Assembly (NCBI GenBank): GCA_900314755.1 | Contig: OMWH01000009.1 | Span: 186,001 to 250,000 of the forward strand | DNA: 64,000 bases | Direction: 5' to 3' | Source: an uncultured Prevotellaceae bacterium | GTDB lineage: Bacteria > Bacteroidota > Bacteroidia > Bacteroidales > Bacteroidaceae | Shown: piece by piece, positions 42,360 through 52,384 of the stretch | Layout of the letters: each line of letters begins with the position of its first letter | How positions within the stretch are numbered: position 1 is the first letter of the stretch | Program-made: the position numbers and the translations under genes | Notes under the pieces: generated by a model | Told to the model about the DNA's origin: nothing | What the model saw: only the letters and a program-made list of their open reading frames with translations | The model's database searches: none

Positions 42360-43229
42360 TCACCTCTCCAATATCGCATCACGACATTGTTCCATAAGCC
42401 ATTTGGGGGTGCTGGTGGCACCACAGATGCCTACGGTATGGATGCCCTCCAGCCATTGCGGGTCTATCTCGTCGGGACCCTCGATAAGGTGGGTATTGGG
42501 GTTGACACGCAGACACTCGTTAAAGAGCACCTTGCCATTACTGCTCTTACGACCACAGACAAAGAGGATGAGGTCGTGCTTGGCAGCGAAACTGGAGATG
42601 TTAGGCATGCGGTTCGCCACACTACGGCAGATGGTGTCGAAGCTCTTGAAGGTAGCGTCGGCGGAGATATGCTGCTGGATATATTCGATAATCTGATGAA
42701 ACTCATCGAGTGACTTGGTGGTCTGTGAGTAAAGATAGATGTCACGTGAGAAATCGAGCTTCTTCACCTCCTCGAAACTCTCGATGACGATTGCCGACGA
42801 CTGCGTCTGCCCCACCAGTCCCAACACCTCCGCATGACCTTTCTTTCCGAAGATGACGATTTGAGAGGTTAGAGGTAAGAGGTTAGAGGTAAGAGAATAC
42901 TGTTTCTTTATTTTCTTCTGCAACTGCAGCACCACAGGACAGGTAGCGTCGATAATCTCGATATGGTTACGGCGAGCCAGCTCATAGGTGGCAGGAGGCT
43001 CCCCATGGGCACGCAGCAGCACCTTCACGTCGTGCAACTGCCGCATCTCATCATGGTTAATGGTGACCAGTCCCATCTGCCGCAGGCGGTCACACTCCAT
43101 CCCATTATGCACGATATCACCCAGACAATAGAGCGTATTACCCTTTGCCAGTTCCTCCTCCGCTTTCTGAATGGCAGTCGTCACCCCGAAACAGAAGCCA
43201 CTGCCATTGTCTATCTCAATCTGTAGCAT
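42360..43229 (-). CDS. ispH: 4-Hydroxy-3-methylbut-2-enyl diphosphate reductase
   Basis: The 289-residue iron-sulfur enzyme makes IPP and DMAPP in the last MEP step. Cluster cysteines are C13 (GSGFCFGV), C97 (IDATCPVV) and C201 (DTICRSVANR); the proton-relay glutamate is E134 in GKKGHAEVLG. Residues about 112-122 (SLTSNLLPLTS) are encoded by an AGAGGTA heptamer array and replace the usual short loop before QIVIFGKKGH. The frame is intact and the site is between, not in, active-site motifs, so activity may survive. It is the last gene of the A2M-DUF1573-meaB-ispH operon, overlapping meaB by 14 bp. Confidence 0.94.
   Translation of the reverse strand: MLQIEIDNGSGFCFGVTTAIQKAEEELAKGNTLYCLGDIVHNGMECDRLRQMGLVTINHDEMRQLHDVKVLLRAHGEPPATYELARRNHIEIIDATCPVVLQLQKKIKKQYSLTSNLLPLTSQIVIFGKKGHAEVLGLVGQTQSSAIVIESFEEVKKLDFSRDIYLYSQTTKSLDEFHQIIEYIQQHISADATFKSFDTICRSVANRMPNISSFAAKHDLILFVCGRKSSNGKVLFNECLRVNPNTHLIEGPDEIDPQWLEGIHTVGICGATSTPKWLMEQCRDAILER
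42864..42895. repeat. Intragenic AGAGGTT/AGAGGTA heptamer array within ispH
   Basis: Plus-strand units AGAGGTT, AGAGGTA, AGAGGTT, AGAGGTA, AGAG, in the ispH coding sequence. Same unit type as the intergenic array 0.7 kb away at 42124. Confidence 0.85.
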
Positions 43230-44367
43230 TCGTCATTGAATTAAAATAGTCGTCCAACAGACTCTGGGCTGCCGTGAAGGAGGTCTGCTGCCCTGCGAGG
43301 ACGGTGCGCTCAGCGGCAACCAGCCGTTGCTGTATTATCGGATTATTATAGAAGTTCATGCGCAGGTGCTCGTTGATACTCTCATACATCCAGTATTTCG
43401 ACTGCTCGTTACGGCGATGCTCAAAATAGCCGTTCGCCTTGACGAAGTCGATATACTGATAGATCATATCCCATATCTCCTTGATGCCCAGACCGAAGAA
43501 GCCACTATAGCACAGCACCTTAGGCAGCCAGCCACTCTCCGGCATGGGGAAGAAATGGAGGGCATTACGGAAATTGGTGGCAGCCATCTGTGCTTTGTCG
43601 ACATTCTCGCCGTCACACTTGTTGATGACGATACCGTCACTGATCTCCATGATGCCACGCTTGATGCCCTGCAACTCGTCACCTGTGCCAGCCAGCTGGA
43701 TGAGCAGGAAGAAGTCGACCATCGAATGACAAGCCGTCTCGGACTGTCCCACGCCCACCGTCTCCACAAAAATCTTGTCGAAGCCTGCCGCCTCGCAGAG
43801 GATAATCGTCTCACGCGTCTTACGAGCCACACCACCCAGTGAACCCGCCGTGGGACTAGGGCGTATGAAGGAGTCTGGATGAACGGAGAGTTTCTCCATA
43901 CGTGTCTTGTCGCCCAGGATACTACCTTTCGTACGCTCACTGCTGGGGTCGATGGCAAGGACAGCGAGTTTGCCGCCCTTCTCCTTCAGCACATGGATGC
44001 CAAAGGCATCGATGGAAGTCGACTTGCCAGCCCCTGGCACGCCACTGATACCCACACGGATAGAGTGACCGCTATAGGGCAGACACTTGTTGATGACCTC
44101 CTGCGCTTTCGCCTGGTGGTCAGGGTTGACACTCTCCACCAGTGTGACAGCCTGTGAGAGGATGGTCACATCGCCCTTGACGATGCCCTCCACTATCTCT
44201 GCGGCACTCAGCTCATGACGCTTAAAGCGTTTCCTTTGCAGATAGGGGTTGATGATAGAAGGCTGCTCAACCCCACTATTCACTTGCAGCCCTGCGAATT
44301 CCTCACTATTTTCGGGATGGTCCATTGCTTTCTTTTTTTCGGGATTTCGGGATTTCTTATTTGACAT
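43216..44367 (-). CDS. MeaB/ArgK-type G-protein chaperone of methylmalonyl-CoA mutase
   Basis: A 383-residue GTPase of the SIMIBI class. Walker A GVPGAGKST at 109-117, then LAVLAIDPSSERTKGSILGDKTRM, FIRPSPTAGSLGGVARKTRETI, the Walker B/switch segment FVETVGVGQSE, and the base-recognition motif NKCDGEN. It protects and reloads B12 in methylmalonyl-CoA mutase, used in propionate/succinate metabolism; the mutase genes are not in this window. The annotated start overlaps DUF1573 by 11 bp; an in-frame ATG 14 codons later (MDHPENS) is also possible, because the first residues are a Lys-rich stretch. Confidence 0.92.
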   Translation of the reverse strand: MSNKKSRNPEKKKAMDHPENSEEFAGLQVNSGVEQPSIINPYLQRKRFKRHELSAAEIVEGIVKGDVTILSQAVTLVESVNPDHQAKAQEVINKCLPYSGHSIRVGISGVPGAGKSTSIDAFGIHVLKEKGGKLAVLAIDPSSERTKGSILGDKTRMEKLSVHPDSFIRPSPTAGSLGGVARKTRETIILCEAAGFDKIFVETVGVGQSETACHSMVDFFLLIQLAGTGDELQGIKRGIMEISDGIVINKCDGENVDKAQMAATNFRNALHFFPMPESGWLPKVLCYSGFFGLGIKEIWDMIYQYIDFVKANGYFEHRRNEQSKYWMYESINEHLRMNFYNNPIIQQRLVAAERTVLAGQQTSFTAAQSLLDDYFNSMTNATD

Positions 44368-45424
44368 TAATCGGGATGACGACTTTCGACTTATCCGGGT
44401 CGTTGGTGATCATCAGGATACGGGGTTTGGTACGTGTCTTTACCAACTGGTCACGATATGCCGTGATCTTCAGCTTCGTCGACTCACCAGTCTGGAGGGT
44501 GCTCTTCCCTAATGAAATCTTCAGTCCCCCCGTGAACATCTGGAGCGACGAGATGGTCAGCGGTGTACGCCCCGTGTTGGAAATCTGTATCTCATCCTTC
44601 CGTTTCGACTTCCCGTCGAAGGTGATATCCACCTGCTCCTCCGACAGGTACATCTTCGGCGCATACTGCTTCTGTGTGGCAGACATGGTCATGAGAGCCG
44701 GCAGCAGGACGGTAGACACCCCGATAAGATTCTCCTTCGTCGCCTTGTCACCCGGATTAGCAGCCAGATAGATAGACTCCTGTGTCAACCCATAGTCACT
44801 GATCTTCGCAGAGTTCAGTGTCACGGTGATGGTGGCATTACGTCCGGGACGTATCTCCTCGGGAGTCGTCACTGCCGTCAGATAAGAAGGCAGGTGCATG
44901 AGGTTAGGACGCATCAGGCTGGTGCCATTGTTATAGACATGGATCTGGTCGACAGGCATATCTCCTTTGTTGACATTGTCGAACTCCAGTTCGTTCTTGT
45001 CAATACGCATATTCCCCATCTCGATGGGATAGTCGCCCGAGAAGTCCTGGTAACTCTCCGACACGATACCCTTCATACGGATATAGAAAGGTTTCTTCGT
45101 CCCATTCGAGATGATCGCTGCCTGCTTGTCGAAATGACCGAGCTGCTGGGCATCATACGTCATCTTAATCTGGAATTTCTCACCCATTCCTATGACCGTC
45201 TTCGGATACTCTACCACCGTACAGTTACAGTCAGGCTGCACTGACTCGATACGCAGTCGGCGGATACTCTTGTTCTTAAACTCAAACACGGCAGTGACAG
45301 GTTGCTGGAACCCCGTCTTGCCCACATCAACAATCGTTTTCTCTGCAATCAGTTTCTGCGCCAACGCTGGCAGTATGGCAAGCATCAGCAGGGATGTTAT
45401 TATCGTTTTTCTGTTCATATTCAT
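44357..45424 (-). CDS. DUF1573 domain secreted protein
   Basis: The 355-residue protein begins with a signal peptide (RKTIITSLLMLAILPALA). The following FEFKNKSIRRLRIESVQPDCNCTVVEYPK is the DUF1573 hallmark, with a CxC in the first Ig-like domain; two or three further beta domains follow (EFDNVNKGDMPVDQIHVYN; QISNTGRTPLTI). These proteins are abundant in Bacteroidetes and resemble ASPM-SPD-2-Hydin folds; the role is unknown. It overlaps A2M by 4 bp and meaB by 11 bp, so the four genes are translationally linked. Confidence 0.85.
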   Translation of the reverse strand: MNMNRKTIITSLLMLAILPALAQKLIAEKTIVDVGKTGFQQPVTAVFEFKNKSIRRLRIESVQPDCNCTVVEYPKTVIGMGEKFQIKMTYDAQQLGHFDKQAAIISNGTKKPFYIRMKGIVSESYQDFSGDYPIEMGNMRIDKNELEFDNVNKGDMPVDQIHVYNNGTSLMRPNLMHLPSYLTAVTTPEEIRPGRNATITVTLNSAKISDYGLTQESIYLAANPGDKATKENLIGVSTVLLPALMTMSATQKQYAPKMYLSEEQVDITFDGKSKRKDEIQISNTGRTPLTISSLQMFTGGLKISLGKSTLQTGESTKLKITAYRDQLVKTRTKPRILMITNDPDKSKVVIPINVK

Positions 45425-48400
45425 TCAGTAATTGTCAAGGTCTCCGACTTCGCCGTGGCACGGTATTCCGGAGCATAAGCACACTGCACGGTACATGTTC
45501 CCGTCTCGTAGACACCAGCACGGTCGATATAGTATTCCGTCTCTATCACATGCTTACCCTTGGCGAGTCCATAATAATAGTAATTGGTGGAGAAGTCCTT
45601 GGGTGAGCAGTAAGCCCCGTGATGATATCCTGAGAGTTGCTTGACAGGTTCCATACATGCCGCACGACGGTCGAGCACCTGCACGAAATCGAGGTCACGT
45701 GTCGTGTTGATGGTGATACGCACCGTGATACGGTCACCGACCTTCAGGGAGGTGGGAGCAAGTATCTCACGCTTCACCGTGATACCGCTCTCCGAAGACT
45801 CCACCTCATGGGTCTTCTGCATAAACTGCGCATAGACGGCACCCCATGAAGTACCTGTTGATGTCTTCGTCGCCGTGAACTCCCTACCCTTCGGTTGCTG
45901 GATAGCCGTCTTGACATAACCGACACCGGCAGTAGCCTTCGGCAGCTCTACCGGCTGTTTGTCGATGGCAAGGACTGTCGGCTCCTGAGCGGCAAGCAGA
46001 CTGACATTGTCGAAGAGGAAGGCATAGATGGCATTGACACTGTTGATAGGTGTATCCCACAGCTGGGTACGCTTCTCCTGCAACAGCCAGCGGCGCATCT
46101 CGTTAATCGTCTGAACATCGTCGGGTGCCACATGCTTGATAGCCTCAATGGCTGCCACCTCTGTAGGTATCTTATAGTTGAACCACGAATAGCCCGCACG
46201 TGGGGTGTCGTAGTAGCGTCCCATCTCCTCAGTATATACGGAATACTCCTTCAGGCTCTGCACATACTCACGCGCCATCTGCTGATCGCCATTCTGCTGG
46301 AGGATGATTGCCGTCATCGCCTTCTCATAGAGGCTCTGTGCCTTGATGTCTTTCTTCAGCAGTGGCATCAAGTAAGCCTTTGCATCAGCAGGATCTTTCT
46401 TCAACTGCCGGTTGGTGATCGCATTGACATACAACCACTGGAGAGCGACAAAGGAGGGGAATGACGGCTTGATACCTTTCTTCTCCCATTTCCTCATCTC
46501 TGCGACCATCTTGACAATCTCACCATCCATATAGCGCATGGCATTGTCTTTCGTCTGTTTAATGGTGTAGTCTATCTTGTCAGTACCGCCAACCATCACA
46601 CTCAGGCGTGCCAGCATCTGGACCACCGTCATGGTGATATAAGGACTGCTGGGCATACCGGGATACCAGGTGAAGCCGCCATCACCAGACTGCAACTCAT
46701 CCAGTTTCGACTTGGCAGTCTCCAAGCGACTGCTTATCAGGTTCCCGTCAAAGAATTCGGCAATCCGATGTTTCTGCTCCGTCTCCCTGTCAGCATCATT
46801 CACCCAAGGAGTCTCTGCAAGGATGATATCCTTCAACTCCTCGTTCTTCTCCAACTGGCTATGCAGAGAGGTCTCGTTACCCTCTTCCCTGCTCCACTGC
46901 TCAAAGACAGCCTTTGCCTTAGGAGTCTGGTCCATGATTGCCTTTGCCAACATATTCGAATAAAGGGCGGCAGCCTGGTCGATAGCACTCTTCTCGTAGG
47001 GCTTGCTCAATGCCGACAACGACTGCACCATCAACCATGCCGGATTGTTGGTGTACTCGATGGTGAGTTTCTGCTGGGTAGTCCCTGTGGGGAAGAGTTT
47101 TGTAAGGTCTATCGCCTTTACACCCGGCTCATGCTGGGTAAACGGCACAGACTTCGTCACACGCTCCTTGTCAGGAAGAATAGGGAGATAATGCTGTTCA
47201 CCATCCGAGAAGTCTGCACCCGCAGCCATCATCCTGCATACCAACAGCGAATACTGTTCTGAGGGCTGGTAACGGAAGGTGGCATGTCCTGTCTTTCCAG
47301 CCTCCACAGTGAAGGACTGCTGGTCGGTAAAGACAACCTTCTCCGTCTCCGGGTCTATCAGTTCGATACGAACCGTTCCGCTCTTCGCCTGTTCACTGAT
47401 ATTGAAGATACGCGCAGAGAGCTGAGCCTGGTCACCCATACGGATAAAGCGAGGCATATTAGGTTGCAGCATCACGTCCTTCTGGGCTATCGTCTCACCA
47501 TAGAGAGTACCCGAACAGAGGTCTGTCGTATGTGCCACACCCATGAACTTCCACGTCGTCAGACTCTCGGGCAAGGTGAATTTCAGAACCACATCACCTT
47601 TCTTATCCGCCATCAGCGCTGGATAGAAGAAGGCGGTCTCCTGCATGTTCTCACGCAACTGATTACTCTCTGCCTGAGGCTCTTCAGCCTCTTTCTTAAC
47701 AGGAGCGGCACTTTTCTCTGCTTTCGACTCCACTGCGGCAGCCTCCATCTTCATCATAGGAACCTCCATCGCGTCTTCCTCAACCATACCTCTTGCCCTG
47801 CCAGCAGACTTCATGAGTACATTCCTGCCATAACCCACAACCATAGGTCGGAAGAAACGAGGATAGGCATCATGGTCGAACGTGCTGAACGACAGTCCAC
47901 GGACTGTCTCATAGGCAGGACGTACAGCACCATCGGCTCGGATTACACCGAAGGACATCACCGTCCATGAGATGCCGGCAGAAGGGATATACATGTTAGG
48001 ATAGAGTCCCCAATGGTTCGAGGACAACTGGTCAAGACTCTTGTCATAGAGTACCGCCATCAACTGTGCGTTGGCTGGTTTGCCATCCTTATCCTTGATG
48101 GAGAGCCGCCACTCTTCCTGCTGTCCGGGCTTCAGGCGGTCGCGGAAGGTCTCCCACTTGAGCTTCAATCCCTTTTCTGGAGTAGGACGGTGGATTATAG
48201 TCTTATGACGATAGGTGACACCATCCTTCACCCATGCGAAAGCGAGTGTCAAGCCATTGGTATACTCCTTCTTATAGGTGAACTTCCTGTTCCATAGCGA
48301 GTTGCTCTCACGGATAAACCCTTCCTCTATAACCTTCGACCCGGATATCATCTCATAGGCGATATACAGGTCCTTATCTGAGGAGCCTACCTGTACGGTC

Positions 48401-50925
48401 ACAGGCTTACCATCACGCGGGAAGGTAGTATGACTCGTATAGAACCAGTCTTTCGTCTCAATGGCAGGAGTCTTGTCTTCCAGACTGAACACCACAAACT
48501 TCATGTCGATAGAGTCACCCTCGCAGGCAGCCTCCAGGCGATGCTCGCCACTACGGATGTCGGTGCTGATCACGGACTCCTTCGTATTGGCAGCACACTC
48601 TTTCCATGCACCGCCATCCACACGATAGCGGACGGTCCCAGTGATATTACCGCCAGCCATGTTACGACGGTAGAAAGTCACAGGGGAGACCTCGTCAGCA
48701 CGGACACGCTGTGGCATATTACAAGAGAGGGATGTTGCCTTTGTTCCCAGTGGCATACTCTTCGTCCCGCTATGGGTCTCACCCCCTTGGTCAGTGACAT
48801 TAGCCACTACCTCAAAATTGTAGAACATCGGTCGGTGCATGTCTTTCTCCGGCAATACCATCGGCATCCTCACATCAAAGGTACCATCGTCCTTGGTGAC
48901 TGTCTCTCCCGAATAGATTTCCTCGTCATCAGTCTTATAACCATAGTAGCCCACATTCCAATACCATGAATAGCTCATCCACCAATAAGGAATGCGACGG
49001 CGGACGGTATATCTCACTTTTGCTTCCTGCACAGGGACACCGGCATAGCTGACCGCCTTACCCTGTACGGTGATGGTGTCACCAGCCTTGTAAGTCTCTT
49101 TATACTCTGAGAACGACAGCTCAAAGGTAGGTCGCTTATACTCTTCCACCCTGATGTTCTCGGAACTGTTATTCAGACGGACGGTAAAGTTGCCGTTACG
49201 CAGTCCCTTGGGTAACACGAAAGTCGTGGAACACTTGCCGAAGCGGTCGGTCACCAGTTCCTGTTCGGCAACTATATTATAGTTAGCGTCCCGCAACTGT
49301 GCCGTCACCTTTTTTCCCTCCACGACAGAGGTCTCGAAATAATTCTCCCTCGCATAGATAATGGCAGCCACATGGACTTCCTGCCCTGGACGATAGATGG
49401 CACGGTCGGTATATATACGGGTATACTCTGTCCTGCTCTTGTCATCATGGAAATAGAAGTCATCGTCGGCACTGATATAACGGCATGCCGTATCATCACT
49501 GGTATAGACATAAATGGTATGGCGGGTATAGTCTTTCGGGAGAACATAGTTCACCTCTCCTGCCTCATTGGTGGTCAGCGTGACATGGTTCTCCTTAGCC
49601 CGGGCGTTCGTACCAGCGACCTTCACCTTTGCCCCCTTTACGGGCTGACCGGTAATAGCATCCACCACGATATAGCGCATGTGGTCCTGCTGTTTGCTAA
49701 TAGCCATGACACGAAGGTTCGTGACATAGTAGAATACCCGACTGACAGAGGTATTTGGCTCCGTAGAGAACTCCAGCACATAGACACCATTGGGGAGTCC
49801 TATCAACGGAAGGGAGTCCTCGAACTGCTCATAATCCGCATAGGCAGGGAAGGTACGTTTCTGGAAAGCCTCCGGCACCTCCACGGCACCGTCCATGATT
49901 TTCTTATAGTCGTCGTGATAGTTAATCGACAGGTTGTGATTACCTCGCAGTTTCGTACGATAAACCTTCATGGTGAGGGATGTCAGATGACGCAGTCCAT
50001 TCAACTTGACCATCTGCTCCTGACCCGTCGGCTGTACATAATGGGGAATCTCGGCAAGGAACTTGGGAGCCACCAACTGCTTCCTGTTGTTCTTCAACTG
50101 GGTGATTCTGTCCCATTTCTCCCATTTGGCAATCGCCATATCCAGATAAGCCATCTTCTCGGCAGCCGTCGCTTTCGTATGGTTTTCCATATACTGATAG
50201 CGCTCCAGCGCCACCTCACCGGCGACATCCAAGTCAGCATATCTGCTGATCAGGGAGTCCAGACTATGGATATACGCACTCTTCTGGAGTTCCTCCTGCT
50301 TGTCACCCTGTTTATTCTCCTGTAGTACAGACAGGGCTGTCAGACAGGCTGCACGGCGATTACCTTTCTTATCGTAGTAATCATGCATCCACTGCCATGC
50401 CCCCAACTCCTGTCCGATGATATGCAACAGGTCGTCATCATAGATCTCGCTGTCTTCCCCATGACTCACAAAGGGGTCGTACACCTTGCTCTTCACCCTT
50501 CCCAATGCCTTGGGCGATGACAAGGCGGTAGTACGGTATTCCTCACTGATCGCCTCCCAGTCTTCTGAGAGCATGGGATTATCCTGATAGACACGATAGA
50601 GGATGGTGGCATAAACCGCTTTCAATGCAACGTCTTTCGCCTGCTGTTCCTGTTGACGCAGTCGCTCTACAGCAGGACCAAGCGAGTCCGGGGCGATATC
50701 CGCCTGTCGCTTGGCACGATAAAGGGTAGCTTTCAGCAACTGACCGTAGGCTTGCTCTTTCTGGGCTTTCTCCTCAATACGGGTCAGATATCTGATGACT
50801 GTCTGAGGCAGATCTTTGCTCTCTGCGGCACGTACCTCTTTCCAGAGGTCTTTATAGTCTTGTCCGAATATCCACATAGGCATGAACATTAAAATGGCAA
50901 TAATGGTTAGCGCTTTCTGTTTCAT
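45421..50925 (-). CDS. Alpha-2-macroglobulin family protein without thioester
   Basis: A 1834-residue exported protein with signal peptide to about residue 22. A TPR-like helical region is followed by MG2-type domains (ATYRPGQEVHVAAIIYARE-like segment near 520), the bait-region neighbourhood, the A2M domain (FFYPALMADKKGDVVLKFTLPESLTTWKFMGVAHT), a helical toroid (GDGGFTWYPGMPSSPYITM) and a receptor-binding-like C-terminus. Where thioester A2Ms have CxEQ, this one reads SKPYEKSAIDQ near residue 1310, so the cysteine is missing. Bacterial A2Ms trap proteases in the envelope; a thioester-less form must act non-covalently. First gene of a four-gene operon. Confidence 0.88.
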   Translation of the reverse strand: MKQKALTIIAILMFMPMWIFGQDYKDLWKEVRAAESKDLPQTVIRYLTRIEEKAQKEQAYGQLLKATLYRAKRQADIAPDSLGPAVERLRQQEQQAKDVALKAVYATILYRVYQDNPMLSEDWEAISEEYRTTALSSPKALGRVKSKVYDPFVSHGEDSEIYDDDLLHIIGQELGAWQWMHDYYDKKGNRRAACLTALSVLQENKQGDKQEELQKSAYIHSLDSLISRYADLDVAGEVALERYQYMENHTKATAAEKMAYLDMAIAKWEKWDRITQLKNNRKQLVAPKFLAEIPHYVQPTGQEQMVKLNGLRHLTSLTMKVYRTKLRGNHNLSINYHDDYKKIMDGAVEVPEAFQKRTFPAYADYEQFEDSLPLIGLPNGVYVLEFSTEPNTSVSRVFYYVTNLRVMAISKQQDHMRYIVVDAITGQPVKGAKVKVAGTNARAKENHVTLTTNEAGEVNYVLPKDYTRHTIYVYTSDDTACRYISADDDFYFHDDKSRTEYTRIYTDRAIYRPGQEVHVAAIIYARENYFETSVVEGKKVTAQLRDANYNIVAEQELVTDRFGKCSTTFVLPKGLRNGNFTVRLNNSSENIRVEEYKRPTFELSFSEYKETYKAGDTITVQGKAVSYAGVPVQEAKVRYTVRRRIPYWWMSYSWYWNVGYYGYKTDDEEIYSGETVTKDDGTFDVRMPMVLPEKDMHRPMFYNFEVVANVTDQGGETHSGTKSMPLGTKATSLSCNMPQRVRADEVSPVTFYRRNMAGGNITGTVRYRVDGGAWKECAANTKESVISTDIRSGEHRLEAACEGDSIDMKFVVFSLEDKTPAIETKDWFYTSHTTFPRDGKPVTVQVGSSDKDLYIAYEMISGSKVIEEGFIRESNSLWNRKFTYKKEYTNGLTLAFAWVKDGVTYRHKTIIHRPTPEKGLKLKWETFRDRLKPGQQEEWRLSIKDKDGKPANAQLMAVLYDKSLDQLSSNHWGLYPNMYIPSAGISWTVMSFGVIRADGAVRPAYETVRGLSFSTFDHDAYPRFFRPMVVGYGRNVLMKSAGRARGMVEEDAMEVPMMKMEAAAVESKAEKSAAPVKKEAEEPQAESNQLRENMQETAFFYPALMADKKGDVVLKFTLPESLTTWKFMGVAHTTDLCSGTLYGETIAQKDVMLQPNMPRFIRMGDQAQLSARIFNISEQAKSGTVRIELIDPETEKVVFTDQQSFTVEAGKTGHATFRYQPSEQYSLLVCRMMAAGADFSDGEQHYLPILPDKERVTKSVPFTQHEPGVKAIDLTKLFPTGTTQQKLTIEYTNNPAWLMVQSLSALSKPYEKSAIDQAAALYSNMLAKAIMDQTPKAKAVFEQWSREEGNETSLHSQLEKNEELKDIILAETPWVNDADRETEQKHRIAEFFDGNLISSRLETAKSKLDELQSGDGGFTWYPGMPSSPYITMTVVQMLARLSVMVGGTDKIDYTIKQTKDNAMRYMDGEIVKMVAEMRKWEKKGIKPSFPSFVALQWLYVNAITNRQLKKDPADAKAYLMPLLKKDIKAQSLYEKAMTAIILQQNGDQQMAREYVQSLKEYSVYTEEMGRYYDTPRAGYSWFNYKIPTEVAAIEAIKHVAPDDVQTINEMRRWLLQEKRTQLWDTPINSVNAIYAFLFDNVSLLAAQEPTVLAIDKQPVELPKATAGVGYVKTAIQQPKGREFTATKTSTGTSWGAVYAQFMQKTHEVESSESGITVKREILAPTSLKVGDRITVRITINTTRDLDFVQVLDRRAACMEPVKQLSGYHHGAYCSPKDFSTNYYYYGLAKGKHVIETEYYIDRAGVYETGTCTVQCAYAPEYRATAKSETLTITE

Positions 50926-50954
50926 ATCGCATCGGGTTTAAGTTTATTATTATG

Positions 50955-50962
50955 CAAAGATA
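50955..50962 (-). promoter_or_regulatory. -7 box for A2M-DUF1573-meaB-ispH
   Basis: Minus strand reads TATCTTTG, 29 bp upstream of the A2M ATG. Confidence 0.65.
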
Positions 50963-50990
50963 AGGGAAATCTGTTGAACAACCAATTCCT

Positions 50991-52310
50991 TTAACGAGAT
51001 TTAGGGATTTTAGGAATAGAATACCTTCGATGATAGAGGATTGTCTGGACAATGCTCCTTGTGAATAGATAGAATATCATGGAAAGCCATAATCCATGAT
51101 TTCCCATGAAATCCATCAGACTGATGACACCGACAAAGAATACAACAGCGGCAATGCACGACGACAATAACATTCCACGGGTGGCAGTGATTCCAATGAA
51201 AATGCCGTCCCAGATAAAGGCTCCCACACCAGCCAACGGGATGAGGTACGCCCACCACACATAGCTGCGGGAGGCTTCCACCACATGGGGCTCGTCTGTG
51301 AGCAACCGAAGGAAAGGCATACCGCCAAGGACATAGACTGCCGTAAAGAGGACGACCATCGCAGCACCCCAGACGAACAACCGTCCTACCACCTCCCGAT
51401 AGGCTGACAGGTTATGCGCTCCCCAATACCTGCCTCCAAGAGCCTCACCGGCATAAGCAAAACCATCCAAGAAATACGAGAAGAAGAGATAGAGTTGCAT
51501 CAACAGGGTATTGACAGCGAGGATAACAGCCCCCTGGCGGGCTCCCGCCGAAGTGAAATAGAGGTTGACTGCCACCAAGAAAAGCGTACGCAGGAAGATG
51601 TCACGGTTCACACGGAAGAAGGCAAGCCAGTCGTCTAACTTGTCTTTCCATAAAGAGACACGCCAACGAAGCATCCGACGGTAATAGCGCCACCACAGCA
51701 AACCTGCCGCAGCCAGACCCGCATACTGTGCGATGACAGTTCCTAAGGCAACTCCCTCCACCTTCATGCCCCATCCATAGACCAAGGTCAGCGATGCCAT
51801 GATATTAACGATGTTCTGCATGATGGAGATAAGCATCGGCACCCGGGAGTTCTGCATCCCGATATACCAGCCACTAAGGGAATAGAGTCCCAAGACGGCT
51901 GGAGCTCCCCATACCACGATATTAAAATAGGTTACGGCAAGGGCACGGACATCATCGGTGGGATGGATGAACCACAGCATCATCTCCCGCAAGGGATACT
52001 GCAACACGATGATGGAAAGGGAGATCAACAGGGACACAGACAACGAGCGCATCAGCAACCGCATAATGTCCTGGAAGTCGCGCCTGCCATGAGCCTGTGC
52101 CGTCATTCCACTGGTCCCCATCCGCAGGAAGCCAAAGACCCAATACACCAGACTGAATATCATAGAACCTACGGCTATGGCTCCGATATAGGCGGCATCA
52201 CCCATGTGTCCCACGATAGCAGTATCGACCAGTCCGAGAAGGGGCACCGTGATATTCGTCACGATGGCTGGAAGGGCAATCTGTAATATTTGTCGGTCTC
52301 TCTGATTCAT
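50991..52310 (-). CDS. MATE-family efflux transporter (DinF-like)
   Basis: Start at the ATG at 52310 (MNQRDRQILQIALPAIVTN). The 439-residue protein has about twelve membrane helices in two MatE halves, with the N-terminal VTNITVPLLGLVDTAIVGHMGDAAYIGA typical of the DinF branch and a second half starting near residue 235. It exports cations or drugs using Na+ or H+. It has a single promoter and ends 65 bp before the A2M ATG. Confidence 0.93.
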   Translation of the reverse strand: MNQRDRQILQIALPAIVTNITVPLLGLVDTAIVGHMGDAAYIGAIAVGSMIFSLVYWVFGFLRMGTSGMTAQAHGRRDFQDIMRLLMRSLSVSLLISLSIIVLQYPLREMMLWFIHPTDDVRALAVTYFNIVVWGAPAVLGLYSLSGWYIGMQNSRVPMLISIMQNIVNIMASLTLVYGWGMKVEGVALGTVIAQYAGLAAAGLLWWRYYRRMLRWRVSLWKDKLDDWLAFFRVNRDIFLRTLFLVAVNLYFTSAGARQGAVILAVNTLLMQLYLFFSYFLDGFAYAGEALGGRYWGAHNLSAYREVVGRLFVWGAAMVVLFTAVYVLGGMPFLRLLTDEPHVVEASRSYVWWAYLIPLAGVGAFIWDGIFIGITATRGMLLSSCIAAVVFFVGVISLMDFMGNHGLWLSMIFYLFTRSIVQTILYHRRYSIPKIPKSR

Positions 52311-52319
52311 TTTTCTTTG

Positions 52320-52327
52320 CAAAGATA
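52320..52327 (-). promoter_or_regulatory. -7 box for the MATE gene
   Basis: Minus strand reads TATCTTTG, only 9 bp upstream of the ATG at 52310, so the mRNA leader would be very short. Confidence 0.55.
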
Positions 52328-52350
52328 GTGGTTTTTACAGAAAAAAACAT

Positions 52351-52358
52351 TATCTTTG
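52351..52358 (+). promoter_or_regulatory. -7 box for the small protein-ACD-GH94 operon
   Basis: Plus strand reads TATCTTTG, 26 bp upstream of the ATG at 52385. Confidence 0.65.
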
Positions 52359-52384
52359 CGACAAAATACCAACAAAACGGCAAT

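Noticed and set aside
44325..44350. TCGGGATT tandem repeat at the meaB start
   Set aside because: Only two copies, short enough to arise by chance; it matters only for the uncertain start codon.
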